DNA from: Hermatobates lingyangjiaoensis
Taxonomy: Eukaryota > Arthropoda > Insecta > Hemiptera > Hermatobatidae
Length of the DNA stretch: 64,000 nucleotides
NCBI GenBank assembly: GCA_026182355.1
Contig: JAPFBL010000084.1
Location: 14,093,501-14,157,500, forward strand
Reading direction: 5' to 3'
Shown: one piece after another, positions 17,001 to 32,000 of the stretch
Layout of the letters: every line of letters begins with the position of its first letter
How positions within the stretch are numbered: the first letter of the stretch is position 1
The notes under the pieces: generated by a model
What the model was told of the DNA's origin: nothing
The model's input: the letters and a program-made list of their open reading frames with translations, nothing else
The model's database searches: none
Program-made: the position numbers and the translations under genes

Positions 17001-20000
17001 CCCTCGGCTTTTGATTCCTTCGATGTTACCTCAGTAATCAACTAAAAGACTCGGCAAATAATAGACCTCATTATTCCCTAGGTCTATAAAAATATATATA
17101 TATTCACATTATAAGTATATTTTACTTACAATAAAGTAAAAAAAAGGTTTTATTTATATATCAGAAGAAAATAATTCTAGATAATGTTAAATTACTATTA
17201 ATAACCTGGTTATGTTTAGTGGTACTATCATGATCAATAGCCTTCACTTGCATCACTGGAGTTCCAGGAGGTTCATTTTCTGATACTACGCCGGATAATA
17301 CTTCAGTGAATACGGGAATATTGTCATTAACATCTTCTAGATGAATACTGATGCTAGTTTCAGCTGCCAGATTATACTTGTTCTAAAAAAGAATACAAAA
17401 TAAAACAGTAGATATAGATTGAATAATTAGAGACTTCGTTGTTAAAAATGAAAGAAAACTCACTTGTATACGTATAGTAAGAGTATATTCCACAATAGAT
17501 TCATAATCCATCAGTCGAGCAAGTCTTATTTGGGCAGTGTTACCTTCTGATTCAAGTCGAAAAGTGCTGAGTTTATTAGTTTGTTCAGTCCTTCCCGCTA
17601 CTAATTCAAACACTGGGGCTTTTTCGTCAGTATTTGCGCTGAAAAATATTAATATAACAGAATCAGTTTTCTATAATACAACAGCAAAATTATTTCGAAA
17701 TATTATATTAGTAGAACTATTGTTTAGCGATTGAAATATAAAATCAAATTAAAGAAATTATTTTCCTCCCTAATAAAAATAGTTTATGATAAAATCACAG
17801 ATTAAATACACATATATCATTTTTAAACTTACAAATTAAAAAAAGATACAGATATTATCATAATAATAAATTACCCTATTAATGGAAAATTTAAAAAAAA
17901 TGCTTAATTGGCACTAGTGGATGAGATGAAGGGAGAAAAGTCATAGCAAAATGTGCAAACTTTGTAAGTAGTAACTTAATATTAAATACACCCTAATCGT
18001 AAAACAAAGTATGCGAAGTTAAATTAAAAAAAAACTATGTAAATATATAAGAAATAAATAATAAAACTAGAATATAATCACCCAAGAAATATTATAATAA
18101 AGAAAATGAATAATACTTACAGTGCCGTTAGAGTTGCTATGTTGAAAGAAAAATCTGTTAAATTTTCCTGTAGAATTATAGGAGAAGATGGTTTAATAGA
18201 TGTAAATACCGGTGCTTTTTTGTTTGATTCCACGACCAATATATCAAGATCAATATAGGATAGATTCGGTGGATCTCCTTGATCAGTTGCAGACGCTCTC
18301 AGTTTAAATTTGTACCCAGGTTCTCTCTGTGGTTCAATAAAATATTTAAACAACATAGGTAAACCATCATTTATAATTCAAAACGTAATCTAAATCATTT
18401 AAAACAAAGATTATTTAAAATCATTTAAAGATTATTGGATATAAAGAAGGGGTTTTAAAGTCTGAGAGTTGAATCTATATATTGTAGGGGAACTAATCAA
18501 TTCCATTATTAAAAATAAATTGACATTAAAAGAGTATATATAATATTCATAACACATTATTTAAGTAAGAAAATTACTGTTTTATTTTAGAATAATTACC
18601 CAAATTGTAATAATTTTCATTAATAATAAAAGATATTCAAGTTAGGTTACTGAAGAAGAGTTAATTATTGGTAATGTCTATAATCTAGGAATAAAACAAA
18701 TTTTAGCATTAAAACAATGAAGCAGTACCAGATCACCGTTTTTAATTTAGTTTATCCACCATTACACTGGACCGATTCATACCTTTTCTTTTAGATATTA
18801 AATCAGTTTATAAACAAAAGATTTAAAAACTTTTACATTTTCATATGCTAAATTATTGATTTATTTCTTTTTTAAATAAAGTTTATATTGAAAACAATTT
18901 ATAACACTCTTTCTCTTTTACGAAAATAAAATATAAATCATAAAGACTATATAAACACTTATGATAAGAAGATGCCATGCCACAAGTGCAACTGAACTGT
19001 AGGTATCAAACTATAGTTATAGCTAGTCTATAGATATAATATTGAAGAAAATTGGCTATAGACCTCATATTTATGATGTTCTTAGGGCTCCAGATGTGCT
19101 TATATGTTGATACATGTATTGTAAATTTGTCACCTACTTTTCAAGTGAATTCCTGGCCTTTCATTGCTTAGTTTTTTAAATTAAGGAAATATTATTAAAT
19201 ATTAGTTACAAATAATAATTTTTTTCTAAACTAAGTCTTTTATAATCAGTGACTTCATTCTCATTTAAATAAACTTTATTTCCAAAAGTTTAGTATTTCT
19301 TTTAGCTTAAGTTAGCATTGTTAAAAGTATCTGCAGGTATCATAGAAATATTTCCTGTGTACAAGTTTAGAAGTCGTAGTATATAAAATAGAACCGTACA
19401 ACCTCTAGGAAAAAAAAAATAAATAACTGTGATTAGATATCGTCCATAGTTTAATAAAAGTTAATTTATTTGCATAAAAATGTTATAGGAGGGGTAAAAT
19501 AAAAGAATAATAATACCAACTGTTAAACTTCTTCATAAAGCTATAATAATTTACTTCCATTTAATAGGAAAAATGACAAATAAAATAATAATCATATTTA
19601 ATATGAATAATTATTAACTATTACTGTTAAACAAATTCGATATTGTTGAATGGAAGATTGAAACAAGAGATTTGATCAAGTAAAGCAAAGAAATTTGAAC
19701 AAGGCTAGGACATTACAAAAATAAAAATAAAATAAACTTAGTTCAGTAAAAATAGAACATTATTCACAAGTACCCATACAATATCATTAGACAAGATATT
19801 ATGACTAAGAACACATGTATACTAAAAATGTAATTACACGGTAGGTATATAACAGAAGAAATGCTGAACTTTAAATGAATTCCTCCAAGTGACGGGCAAG
19901 TTCCAAACCCGATGGCACGCCCAAACAACTACTTACAACGTAAGGTGAGATTCACATATTTTTAAGTCCCAATGTACCTACAAATTTCTGCGTAACTGAC

Positions 20001-23000
20001 AATATTTACGATAGATTAAAACATCATTACAATAATGATAAAATATTGATACCAAATACTGTACAATTTGAGAAGTACGGTAGTAAATCAAATTTTTAAA
20101 GCAATTTCGCATCAAAGTTCAACAACTTTTTTTCAAACAAAAAATTATCATCTTATTATATATATATATATGTTACTCAACTTACATCAATTGCCTTGTC
20201 TAAAACAATGACACCAGTCGTTTTATCAATTTTAAAGTACAGACTGTCATTTGTGGATCTAACAACAAGGTCGTACAAAACAATACTATTATTGCCATCA
20301 TCAATATCTGTAGCTGATATTCTCATTACTTCTCTTCCTGACAGCAAATCTTGAGGAACTGACTCCTTGTAATTCTAGAATTAAAAAGGAATGGTTACCT
20401 TTAAACAATTTAACAAATTGACCAAACATCAATATAAAAAAAAGGAACAGCATATTGAATTATTATTTTAACTTAACAAAATATGTTGTTATACTACATC
20501 TGTATATATAGCTTCTAAATTAATATTTGTTTAGTAATATATACAACTTTAATTATTTAGATGCCAAGAAGGAAGTACCCCATCCCTCCATCCACATTTT
20601 TTAATCAACTTTATTCATCAATCTCATTAATTAGAGTAAAACTGTCACTTATTCATAATATCCTAATAATGTAGTTTAAATCAAAACGATAAGTTTAGAA
20701 TGAAACCAACGTTGTCATATTCATGTTTCACTGATGTCTGTCAGGTGCTTTTTGTGGGAAAAGGAGGGTAAAATTTAAGTTACCCCCCCAAATTTAATTC
20801 TATGAATCCTGAAAATGGAGCCAGTTTTAATAAAAAGTGGTTTCGTTTCTTTTGATCCTTCCAATCAACAAACTTTTTCACTTCAGATTTTTGTTCTAAC
20901 GATTTGCTTAAACAAATATTTAAAAATATGACATATAGGAATCTACAAACTTATAAATAAGCTAACGAAAATATTGTTTACTTGTTCAAATTACTTAAAA
21001 TAAGCAGATCTGCAGGGGAAAAAATAAATTTTAAAAGAGAAAAATGTATGACTTTTAATATATACATTTACAATAAACATAATAAAGAAGCCAGATTAAA
21101 TGTAATACCTTCCATATATATCCTCGAAAGACCTAATTGGAAACATCAAGGGATTTAATTACTGTTTGGGAATTTTTTTTAATTTCAAATACAAACAGCT
21201 TTTAACGTATCCAAATGTTCCGTAGATATTCAATTAAATTTAAAATGAAAAAGGATAAATTATGAAAAAGGAATTAATGATTCTCCTTTGAAGTAAAACT
21301 ACTATTAATATTTAAAAAATGACAAACTACTTCGTTTCAGTTGTAAATTTTTATAACATTAAGTAGAAAAAGTACTATTCTGAAAAGGAATACCTACCTG
21401 TACCTTGTACTTAGTAAAAGGTAATATTGGGAACATAATATATAATAAACAAAATTATCTTCAGTTATCAATCAAAAAAAAAAAAAAATCGATAACCGAA
21501 ATTCATGGATGGGAAATCGAATCTGATATCATTCTTTAATCGAAAGGGATTCACCACATATTTGAGAAACGGTTAGAAAAATAAAAAATAAATAAAAAAA
21601 ATAGGCTGGCAGATCTGAATAAAACAGTAGAATAAATTGACACATGAAAATATAAATATCATGATCAAGATTATAATATTGTATTATACGACAGGTAAAC
21701 GATTGAATGGGTATGAGACTCTGGGCATATATTTACCGACTCAGGATGAAATACCAAAACTCTGAATGACCAGAGAGAGTAAACTCACCAATTTTTCATA
21801 AATTCTTTATATATAGCAGCCAGTAAGATGATAAGGTGGTGAGGATGGATTCAATTCATAAAGTTCTTTTGCTTCTTTTCAGTATTTGAACAGTACAATC
21901 AAGGTTGTTTGTTTGGAAATCAACAGTGTAACAAGTAAAGTTGTTTTCAGGGACTTCTTAAGTCAAAGCGGTAGAAAACCATTGTTGTTATTGTACAAAT
22001 GATACATTTTAATTTTAGGCATAAAACCCAAATTTGATGCCTGAGAATGGCCACATAATAGGCTGAAAAACTCACTCTTTGAGGATAACAAGTTCTTTAT
22101 TTTAATATTCGCTCGCTAATTTAATAAATTTTGGAGTTGTAATTTGGTAGTAAATATTTCAAAATTTTCTGATGTTACTCTAAGAGTTTTACATCGTAGT
22201 TGCTAGCGAAGAATCTGCTGGTTTTTGTGATACAAATGTTTTCTGGTAAGTAGCAAAAAGGACGGGATCTGTCTTTATTAGTGTCGAAAGACAATTTAAT
22301 TGGCTTCGGGGAATTATAACAAATTATTTATATGTAACACTTTATAATACTACTACCATTTCTTTTTAATTTCTCATTAATCATAAATTTATCATGTCTT
22401 TCCCCATAAAAGGAAAAAGATACAATTTCAATGTATTTCGTTTATCTCCATAAAAGAGGTAGTGTAACATCAAAAATTTGCTGGTAGTAATCATGAAACA
22501 CCAGCGCCCGTAAATAAATTGCAGGATGCAAGTCAGGTATATTACTTACTACTTTATCAAACACAGGATGATTATCATTTACAACTTCAATTGTAACTTT
22601 GATTGTGCAGACGTTATGTCATCTAGCTGCGGTCTTCCATTATCAGTAGCACGATTTTTAAACTTATCATGTCTTTCCCGATAAAAGTATAATTGCACTG
22701 TATTTCGACACTGCCGATACTCAGCAGGACTCCATAAAAGAGGTAGCAATCATGTAACATCAAAAATCTGCTGGTAGTAATCATGGAACACCAGCACCCG
22801 TAAATAAATTGCAGACATCCTCATACTAGTCGAAATTTATATTTGTGTTAAGAAAGAAAGGGCCTACTGGCTGTTACAGAATATTTCTAACGTGTTAAAT
22901 TATTAACGGTCAATTACATCATTGAACTTCTTTTTTCATTCAATGTATTAATATTCTATTCGTCAGCCTTTTAAAAAAAATTATTGTATGAATGGACAAA

Positions 23001-26000
23001 AATGAAACAAAATTAGAAGAAACAATTAAAGTTAAATAAACCATCAACATAGAAACGAAAGATTACCAATTTTTACACTTTGAACCTCAGAAGTAGTAAT
23101 TATCAAAATATGTACTTTAGTATTACACTGGTACTGTAAGTATAATGCCTATTAAACCGTTAACATTATGTATAACCAACCTTATAAGCAAGCCACTCAT
23201 GAAGGTTGAAAAGATACATATCTTTTGACTAGTTTTTGAAATTTTTCAAACTATTGACTTTTGACTAGTTATCAAAATTAATTTTTTAATAATTCACCCT
23301 TTCAATTTATTACTGCAAAAGTTGTCCTGCTTTTCTGAGATTTGATTCCTTTTCAATAAATGATTGTTGAAAATAGTTTGAGTCAAAATGGTGGGGTAAT
23401 TTCATTTTACAGGCATATTGTTTATGGTATTTCTATTTCTTGATACGAGATATGACTGACTTAGTTTTGATATACGACTAATTTTTAAAATGAACAATTT
23501 TCAAGAGATCAAACTTTTGTTATTTCTTTTAGCTAAATGTGTTCACAGATAAATTAAGAAATAATTCAGTATATATTATTAGCATAGTGATTGTTCAGGA
23601 TATTACTTACTACTTTATCAAACACAGGATGATTATCATTTACATCTTCAATTGTAACTTTGATTGTGCAGACGTCATCTAGCTGCGGTCGACCATTATC
23701 AGTAGCACGAACAGTTAAATAAATTTCTTTTTCTCTACTAGGTTCATCCCTGTCAAATATCTGAAAAACAAATATTAATACCAAACATTTATATTATTAA
23801 AGCATACACATTCAAGTTTACTATAAAAAAATATGCTTTTTTTAGAAAATAATTAGTTCATTGTCTTTAATTTAGTTTTTATGTTATTCTTATTATTTAT
23901 TATCTAATACACTTGTGTATTAATTATTTTATTTTTATTATTTAATTATTTATTTATTGAACATTATTATTCGTATTCTCAATATTATTTTATGTTTTAT
24001 TTAATTTTTTATTAAAGCTTAGTCCTTAATATTCATGTGCGCATCATTTCCTCAGTTTTTTTGTATTTATTGTTTCATATTCCCTATCCAATAATTAATT
24101 TTAAATTTATTCTTGCAGAGGCGTAGCAAGGGCGGAGGGCGGTCCGCCCGAACGGCACATGCCGGGGGGCGGCATTTCGAGGCTGTAAAAATAGAAAATA
24201 GAAAAAAATTAAAATCATAAAAAGCCAACGTAAAATCTGAAATTTCATACCAAAATGAGTTTTTCAGGTCGTGCATTTATGTTTTATGTGTGTAATGTTT
24301 TTAAACGGATTTTTGAACTGAAATATTTGTAAATTAAAAATAAATGTGTTTTAAATTTTTCAAAACTTTTTTTTTTTGGTTGAAAGTTTATAATATTTGT
24401 TTGCGTCGTCAGTTAATTAAATTTAACAATTTTTTTGTGATTTGAATTTTATGTTTTTGAAAAATCTTTCATTTTCTTTGATGATGACTGTTTTCTGTAT
24501 ACTACGTACAAGTACTGTAATAAGATGAAAGTCTGGGACTAATAACAGCAGTATAAAATTAGAACCTTGATTGTAATTTCATGAAAAAAAATATTTTGAG
24601 GACTTTCTGGAATTTTGAAAAAATGGTTGCTACGCCAATGGATTCTTGTCTGCCTTATTCTCTGTGACCAGGCGCGTATATGGCAACACTGTTGGTCTCC
24701 AACCGTCTCTGTACCAGTGCACTTGGTTTCCCTCTCTTATCTCTCCTGAAGACGGTTCAAACCGAAAATTAAAGACAGTGAGTGTGTGCTTTAATTTCTC
24801 TACGTTTCTTAATCTACATTGAACTTTATTTGTCCGTTTCGGATATAAGTCCAAAAGTTAATTACTCCAGATTACTCGCCGATGTTTCGTCGAAAATTGT
24901 TCGGTATTCTCAAGGCTAAAAACAATTTATTGAAAAAGTAAGTACTACTATAAACAAATACCAACTAAACAGAATATCAACTAACAGAAAACTAATTGAA
25001 CAATTTAGCATAATTTAATTATACATGCATACTCATTGTTGAATTGTATTTTTGAGTTGTGGGTTCTGTAATAATCTGGCGCTAACTCATCATGAAAAAA
25101 GTAAATAATTTTGTTTATTGTTTATTTAAACGGTAATAAATTAGTATGAAGTAAAATTGATTTGTTCTACAAAAAAATATTAAAATATGAATGGTGTAAC
25201 TAACCATTGACAGCGTTCAATTCAAAGCAAATAAAAAATACCACAATTTACTTAACCAAAATTTATACATCAACCTTAAACTCTTTCATATTAACATCAA
25301 ATTTTACTGAATGTGGATGGAAGATTATCTGTTCTCCACCTTTTCGAAAGGATGGTTCTCAAAAATGATGGGGATGATAGGGAGGGGTTATGGGTAAGAG
25401 TAAAGGCAGGTTCTACTGTCCTAAAGGTGGACTTCTCTGCAATTTGACTGGGCTTCTAGGGTTCAATCCCTACTGCACTTCAATTGAAACTGTTAAAAGA
25501 ATGAAAAAAAAAGCAGGTAGAGTGAAACTACGCTGCGAGCAGACCCGTCCTCCGGCTGGCTGACGGGATGGTTATGAGGTAGAAGTGTTTCGCTGTGTAC
25601 AGTCCACCAGTGAATGAAATAAAAAAAATTGCGATATAACAATACATTTTTTTTAATGGAAAAATTTCAATTTTTTATTTGAAATCTTACAACTTTTTCT
25701 TTTTTCCTTTGAAGTTCTTTATCTGATATCTTTGAATAATAAAATTTAAGTTATGCAATTTACGAGGGCGGTTTGATAAGTCCGTGACTTTTTGAATAAA
25801 ACAAAATTTTTTTCGGCAAAGAAACATTTTATTTTTCTACATAGTCACCTTTTAGCTCGTTACATTTAGTCCAGCGTTTTTCTAATTTTTTTATTCCCTC
25901 CAAATAATACGTTTTCTCAAAGCTCTCAAAATACACGTTTGTTTCTGTAATGACTTGTTCATTCGACTCAATATCTTACCGCCCAGCCATTTCTTTAGGT

Positions 26001-29000
26001 TTGGAAACAGAAAATAGTCACAGGGGGCTAAATCAGGAGAATATGCTGGATGCGGTAGCAGTTCGTATCCCAATTCATGGATTTTGGCCATCGTGACTAG
26101 ACAAGTGTGCACACGTGGATTGTCTTGATGGAACAACACTTTCTTCTTTGCGAAATGCGGCCGTTTTTGCTTCAAATAAACGTCGAATCTGTTCAAAAGC
26201 TTTAAGAGAAGTAAGAAATATTTTGTAGTTGGTTGTGCAATAGTGATGTAAGTAGGGATTCAGGTAGTCACTCGCGCACTGTAATAAGTCGGATGTTAGC
26301 CAGTTATCTCTCGGGAGGTGCTCGTGGTATCGACATTGTGGGAAGGATTTTCAAAGTTTCTCTACTAAGATGTTGGTACTAAGATTTTAGTTCTTTCCTT
26401 CCACCCCCCCCCCCCTCACCACCGTTCTGTGAGTTTGTCAGCTTTTCCATTACTAGTAATACCATGGGACATAAATTCCACAGTCTGGGCTGTTATAGTA
26501 GACAGGACATGAATTACAGATTGCAGATCTGTATAGATAACAGAAAAGTAAACTCTATGCTTGTCAAGTAAATTTTAATCTTCTTCAGATATTTAAGATC
26601 TTGCATAATCACAGTAAGTTTCCATAACTGTTATCAATACTGTTAGAATTAATAGTCGTAAAATGTTAGAAAAATCTACTGTGGAAGCCAGCACCTTTTC
26701 TATTTGTTATGTGGTTCCAACAGTGTTGTAATCTGTAACTCGATCAATGTTGTAGATAGAATGTAACGGTACCAAATAATTGACATCTAAATTACATATC
26801 CATCTATGATCTTCAGCGTGTTCAATTGGAAAGTATCTGAATGTCTAAGAGGGTGTTGTTAGACAATTTTTTTCTTTTGACGCTTATGGCTACTGCCCCT
26901 CTGTAGCATCACTGCAGTGTTGGTGTTGATTTGAAAACAACAGCAATGATTTGCTCTGCTTTATTCTGAGCTATGTTCAATTTTAAAGCCCATGAATTGT
27001 GTCATGTTCTCCATAGTTAGTCTGAGATAGTATTCTTACGATGTATACAAATGTCTGTGGTGAAGTATCAAATTCTTAACATGAACAAAATATCTTTAAG
27101 TTGAATAACTATTGAAAATTTGATTATATAAATTCATTCAATGTTTAAAATACTTTCATTTAGTTAAACTTAATATGGCCTTCAAACATGATATGTCGAT
27201 TGTTTACCGACTGACAGCCTGACTAGCATTTGATATGTCTTTTCATTTTAGCACTCTTCTTGTCGAAGCGATTACCTTAAGACAAAAGATTTACCCTTTC
27301 ATTATAATTTGTATGGTCATTGTTTGTATTTTATAGGTTAATGATAGAAAAATTGAGTTCTTTTTAAAAAAATCCACTCTAGCCTTTAGTTAAAATTTGA
27401 TTGTTCTAAGTTTCGGTTTAGAGACTTTCTCACTGTAAATCATTGGCCTTTTCATAAAGCGATATTATTCAGTCCTTAATTTAGATTTATGAATATTTCA
27501 AATACTTTTGTTTTATTGGATTTTTATTTAGTTATACTGTTGCTAGAACTAATTTAAAGAATGGTAACCTTGAAACAATTATGTATATTGGGAATATGAA
27601 AATTTCTATGTTTTTTGAGGTCTCAATTATTAGTAAATTGACTATTTAGAATTTAAATCTAACACATGTATAAAATTTAAACAACGTTGGATTATTGAGG
27701 TAAATCAAGATCTGTAAACAATTGTCAAGAATGATCTGTACATCTGACTTACTATGTATAATGAAAAGTAAACTTATCTTAAACTTAAACATCATTATAA
27801 GGGAAATAGAACTGAACAGACTAAATGATATACTATCCACTATTGGCTAGTACTATACATTATGGAAAAATAAAAACAACTTACAAAACAAAGCGAAGAC
27901 ATTTGATTGAGCCAGAAGTGCTCTACACCAATCCAAAAAAGAAAATCCTGACGCACAAATCCAGACTTGTTTTTCAGAGTCAGACGTTTTGATTCATCAA
28001 ATTTGTATAATAGAAAAAAAAAATTTCACCCAAAATTTAGTTACAAAAAAAAATTCTAAGAAATTATTTGACAAACCGTCGGTAAAAGGATGGCAAAGCC
28101 CTAGCTTTGAACACTATCTGCTCCTTTGCAAGGCTTTCCCTGTATTCTATCTGACGTCTACAAATTCCGCTTTTCTTAGTTAGGGAAAACCTGAATGGTT
28201 CAGGACGCGTAAATTGTTTGGGACGCAAAACCGTTTCGGGAGCTTGTAAAGCGTTGCAGGCTATTTTGCCAGCAAGCTGGCTCCTTCTTTGTCTGACTTC
28301 TCTAGCTTCATCTAGAATGACCTGCTCAGTACTAGGGTTGTTCGAATCCCTTGTCCTCTGAAGAGATTTAAGGCTTGATCCTTTTGATATTATGGAAAAA
28401 GGAATATCTTTTTCCTTTTTTGAATTTCTGTTCTGAATCTTTTTCGGTATTTCTCTTTTGGATTGGTGCACAGCACTTCTGGCTGAATGACATCTCGTGG
28501 GGGTTTTATTCTCAAAGTTGTAAATAAACTCCTTGTCGGAAATGAATTTGGTTATCTTCTTTGTGTCCTGACGAGTCGTCATCTTGTGAGTTTTTTTAAA
28601 ACATCTCGGTCTTGTTCAATTTTTTCTTTGGTTGCTCCACTCATTTTTAACTATTTTTTTTAACAGATACACTGAATACAATAATCCACTTGTCTACCTG
28701 CTGTTGCTATCAGTCCTGTGTTTGAATAAATCCAATAATTTTTTTTCTATATTTTTTTAAAAATATTTTCTAATTGATTCTCCTAACATGACAGAATCAA
28801 TTATGACTCAACAAATTTTGTATTATTTAATTTCTAAAATAAGTAAGAATGGAAAAAAAAACTTTTTTTTATCTAAAACATCGTAACAATCGTGTCATTC
28901 TGACACGAAATTGATTCTATCTATGAGTGCTAGTAAATATCAGTTAGTATGTAGATTAAAGATTAATTGTAAAGATTAATTAAACTTATGAGTGATAATA

Positions 29001-32000
29001 AGTAACAAGAAAATGATCATTGAGGATTATACACGTTCTTTAAACAAAAAAAGTTCTGAGTCAGGATTTCACTAAAGTGATTTGGTTTTCAATATTACCC
29101 TATCTTATAAATGTTGAAGAATTATGTACTGTAATAGCCGCTTTTAATGTTCTAAGCTCAAAGCATGATACACGCTATCGCTTATATTATTACCTACCTT
29201 ACAATGTGTTTATTCATCGTACATCCTAACACTTTTCAGTGTAGATTGCATTTAACACTTTCTTCTTTAAATATTATAAACTAATAAAGAAATTCTAGTT
29301 GTTTGAAGTTAGATATATACGAGGGCGGTTTGATCTGTTCGTGGCTTTTTGAATTAAAGAAAATTTTTTCGGCAAAGAAACATTTTACTTTTCTACATAG
29401 TCACCTTTTAGCTCGATACATTTAGTCCAGAGTTTTTCTAATTTTTTTATTCCGTCCAAATAATACGTTTTCTCAAAGCTCTCAAAATACGCATTTGTTT
29501 CGGTAATGACTTGTTCATTCGACTCAAATCTCTTACCACCCAGCCATTTCTTTATGTTTGGAAAAAGAAAATAGTCGCAGGGGGCAAAATCAGGAGAATA
29601 TGCTGGATGGGGTAGCAGTCCGGATTAACATCGCTAAACACTCTTTTGAAGTGGTCACACGATTGCGCTTATGGTCAAGTGTGAGCAATCGCGATAACCA
29701 TCTCGCGAAGAGTTTTTTCATGTCCAAATATTCGTGTAAAATATGATGTACTCGTTCAGTTGAGAAGCCTACAGCTTGAGCCAACTCTCGCACTTTCATT
29801 CTCCAATATCATTTCATGGATTTTATCGACAATGTCCGGCATGATCACTTCTTTTGGTCGTCCTGAACGTTCGGCGTCACTAGTGCTGGTGCGATCACAA
29901 CGGAACTCTGTAAACCACTTCTTAGCCATTGAAATTGATGGTGCCAAGTCCCCGTAGTATTTATCAAGTCTTTCCTTAGTTTCAGTGGTGGATTTTTTAC
30001 TTAAAAAGTAATGCTTAATCAGCACACGAAATTCACTTTTTTCTATTTTCGTAAAAATACACGAGCTTGTCAGCTTTGAATGACTATCAAACATCGACTG
30101 CACATGGTAGCTGGCTCATAATTAGATAGTTGTCCACTAATAGATTACAGATGACACGGCAGCACTGTTGCATTTGGAGTTACTGCGCGGGAAATTCAAA
30201 AAGTCACTGACTTATCGATCCGCCCTCGTAAATTAACTAAAATTTTATTTAATTTTTAATTCTTAGTTTTTGCGTTTTCCGAAATCTAAAGTTTACTTTG
30301 TTGTACTTAGTTTTACCTTTAAATCTTTATAAACTAATTTGCAACGTTTTTTAAATATTGAAATGTAATACAATTCCCCTTTAATTTGTCCCTGGTACCA
30401 GAACTCTTTAATCATCCATGTCTGCTAATATTTTCCAATAATAGTTCATACATATTCCTAGTAATTTAGTTTAAGAACCTGAGAAAGTCGTTTTTATAAA
30501 GCTTTTATGTGAAAACCTCATTCACCAACTTTTCACATGTTTTTTCTTATTAGGTTAATTGAAGTAAATTAATTTATACTTTGCTTTTCAGATTTAAAAA
30601 TGACATTACCTAATGTAAATTAGTAGATAATAAATTAAAGGAAATACTAACATTTCTGGTTGATATATTTCCAGAATATGGATCAATCGAAAATTTAAGT
30701 CTTTCACCAGGAGCTGAAACGAAAGTGTAAGTCACTCCTCCTCCATTGTCTGGTGGATCTTGGTCAACCGCACTGACCTGGATAAAAACAATCATTAAGA
30801 ATTATTAGTGTGTTCAATATTCAACAAATTTACCATTAAATAAACTGCACGAAATTAAATAAATCTATTGACAAAGTAAGAGAATGTAATAATAATATTA
30901 TGCAAAATGAAAGAAATTCGAAGTCAACTTGTTAAATATATAAGTACATCAGTGATTTTTTTCATTATTTACTTTATAATGCAAATAAAATTACTTTAGC
31001 GCTGAACAAACTCATATTAAAATCAATAATAAACCTATAACATGCAATTATTTAAATACACTACCCAAAACATTACCAATCAAAATAAGGATGTATCCTG
31101 CAAAAAATATATATCTTAAAAATTAATAATATCTTGCCAATAAATGTAGTTAAATCTGAACGAATATTTCTGATATGAATGAAATCACCTGAAAAACAAA
31201 AGTTCCCGCGGGTTCTTCTTCTTTAACAGACGGCTGGTAGTTGGAACAATTTGTAAAAACAGGTTTGTGATTTTCATGACCACCTATTCTCCCTCCAGGA
31301 TAATCCAAATGCTGCAAAATCAAATTAGAGCTTAAATCATTAAACTTCAAATACTGTTACATTATTTCATCTTGCATCAGAAAACATACTTTCCATTTTT
31401 TTTGATAAAATTATTATAAGAAGAAATAGAAATATATATTTAGCAATAATGGAGTTTAATTACGACAATATTTTTTCTTATTTATCAAGCAATCAAACTA
31501 ATGTATCTGTAACTCTACAAACTGTATAAAGGAATTATAAGTTATTGTTTCTTTATACAAATATAACTGATATGTCATTATTGCTTTAAACGATTCTCTT
31601 CAGTTTTGTGTGGTAACCGTTGGGTTTGCAGAGACCATAAGAGGTATACAAGTACAACATTGGTAGGAAGCGGATACACTATATTCTTATATAGTTAAAG
31701 AAAAAATATTTATTGTTCAAACTTCAATCGAAGTAAACCACGAATTTCTTATATTATAAACTGTAGGCCAGCCTTGATGGTTTAGGTTAGGGCTATTTTC
31801 CAAATTTAGTCTTCAAAAGTTCATTATAATCAGTTAACTTTTTTTTATAACAATTGGATAACAAGGAGACATCTTGCTCTCCCCGTGAAGGTGTTTTATT
31901 ATACTCGTACCATTAATTTGTTCAGAATCAACAACTGTACATATACGGTTCGATTCCTTGTCCATCTGTTCCACACCTCCCAGAATAAACAGTCATTCAA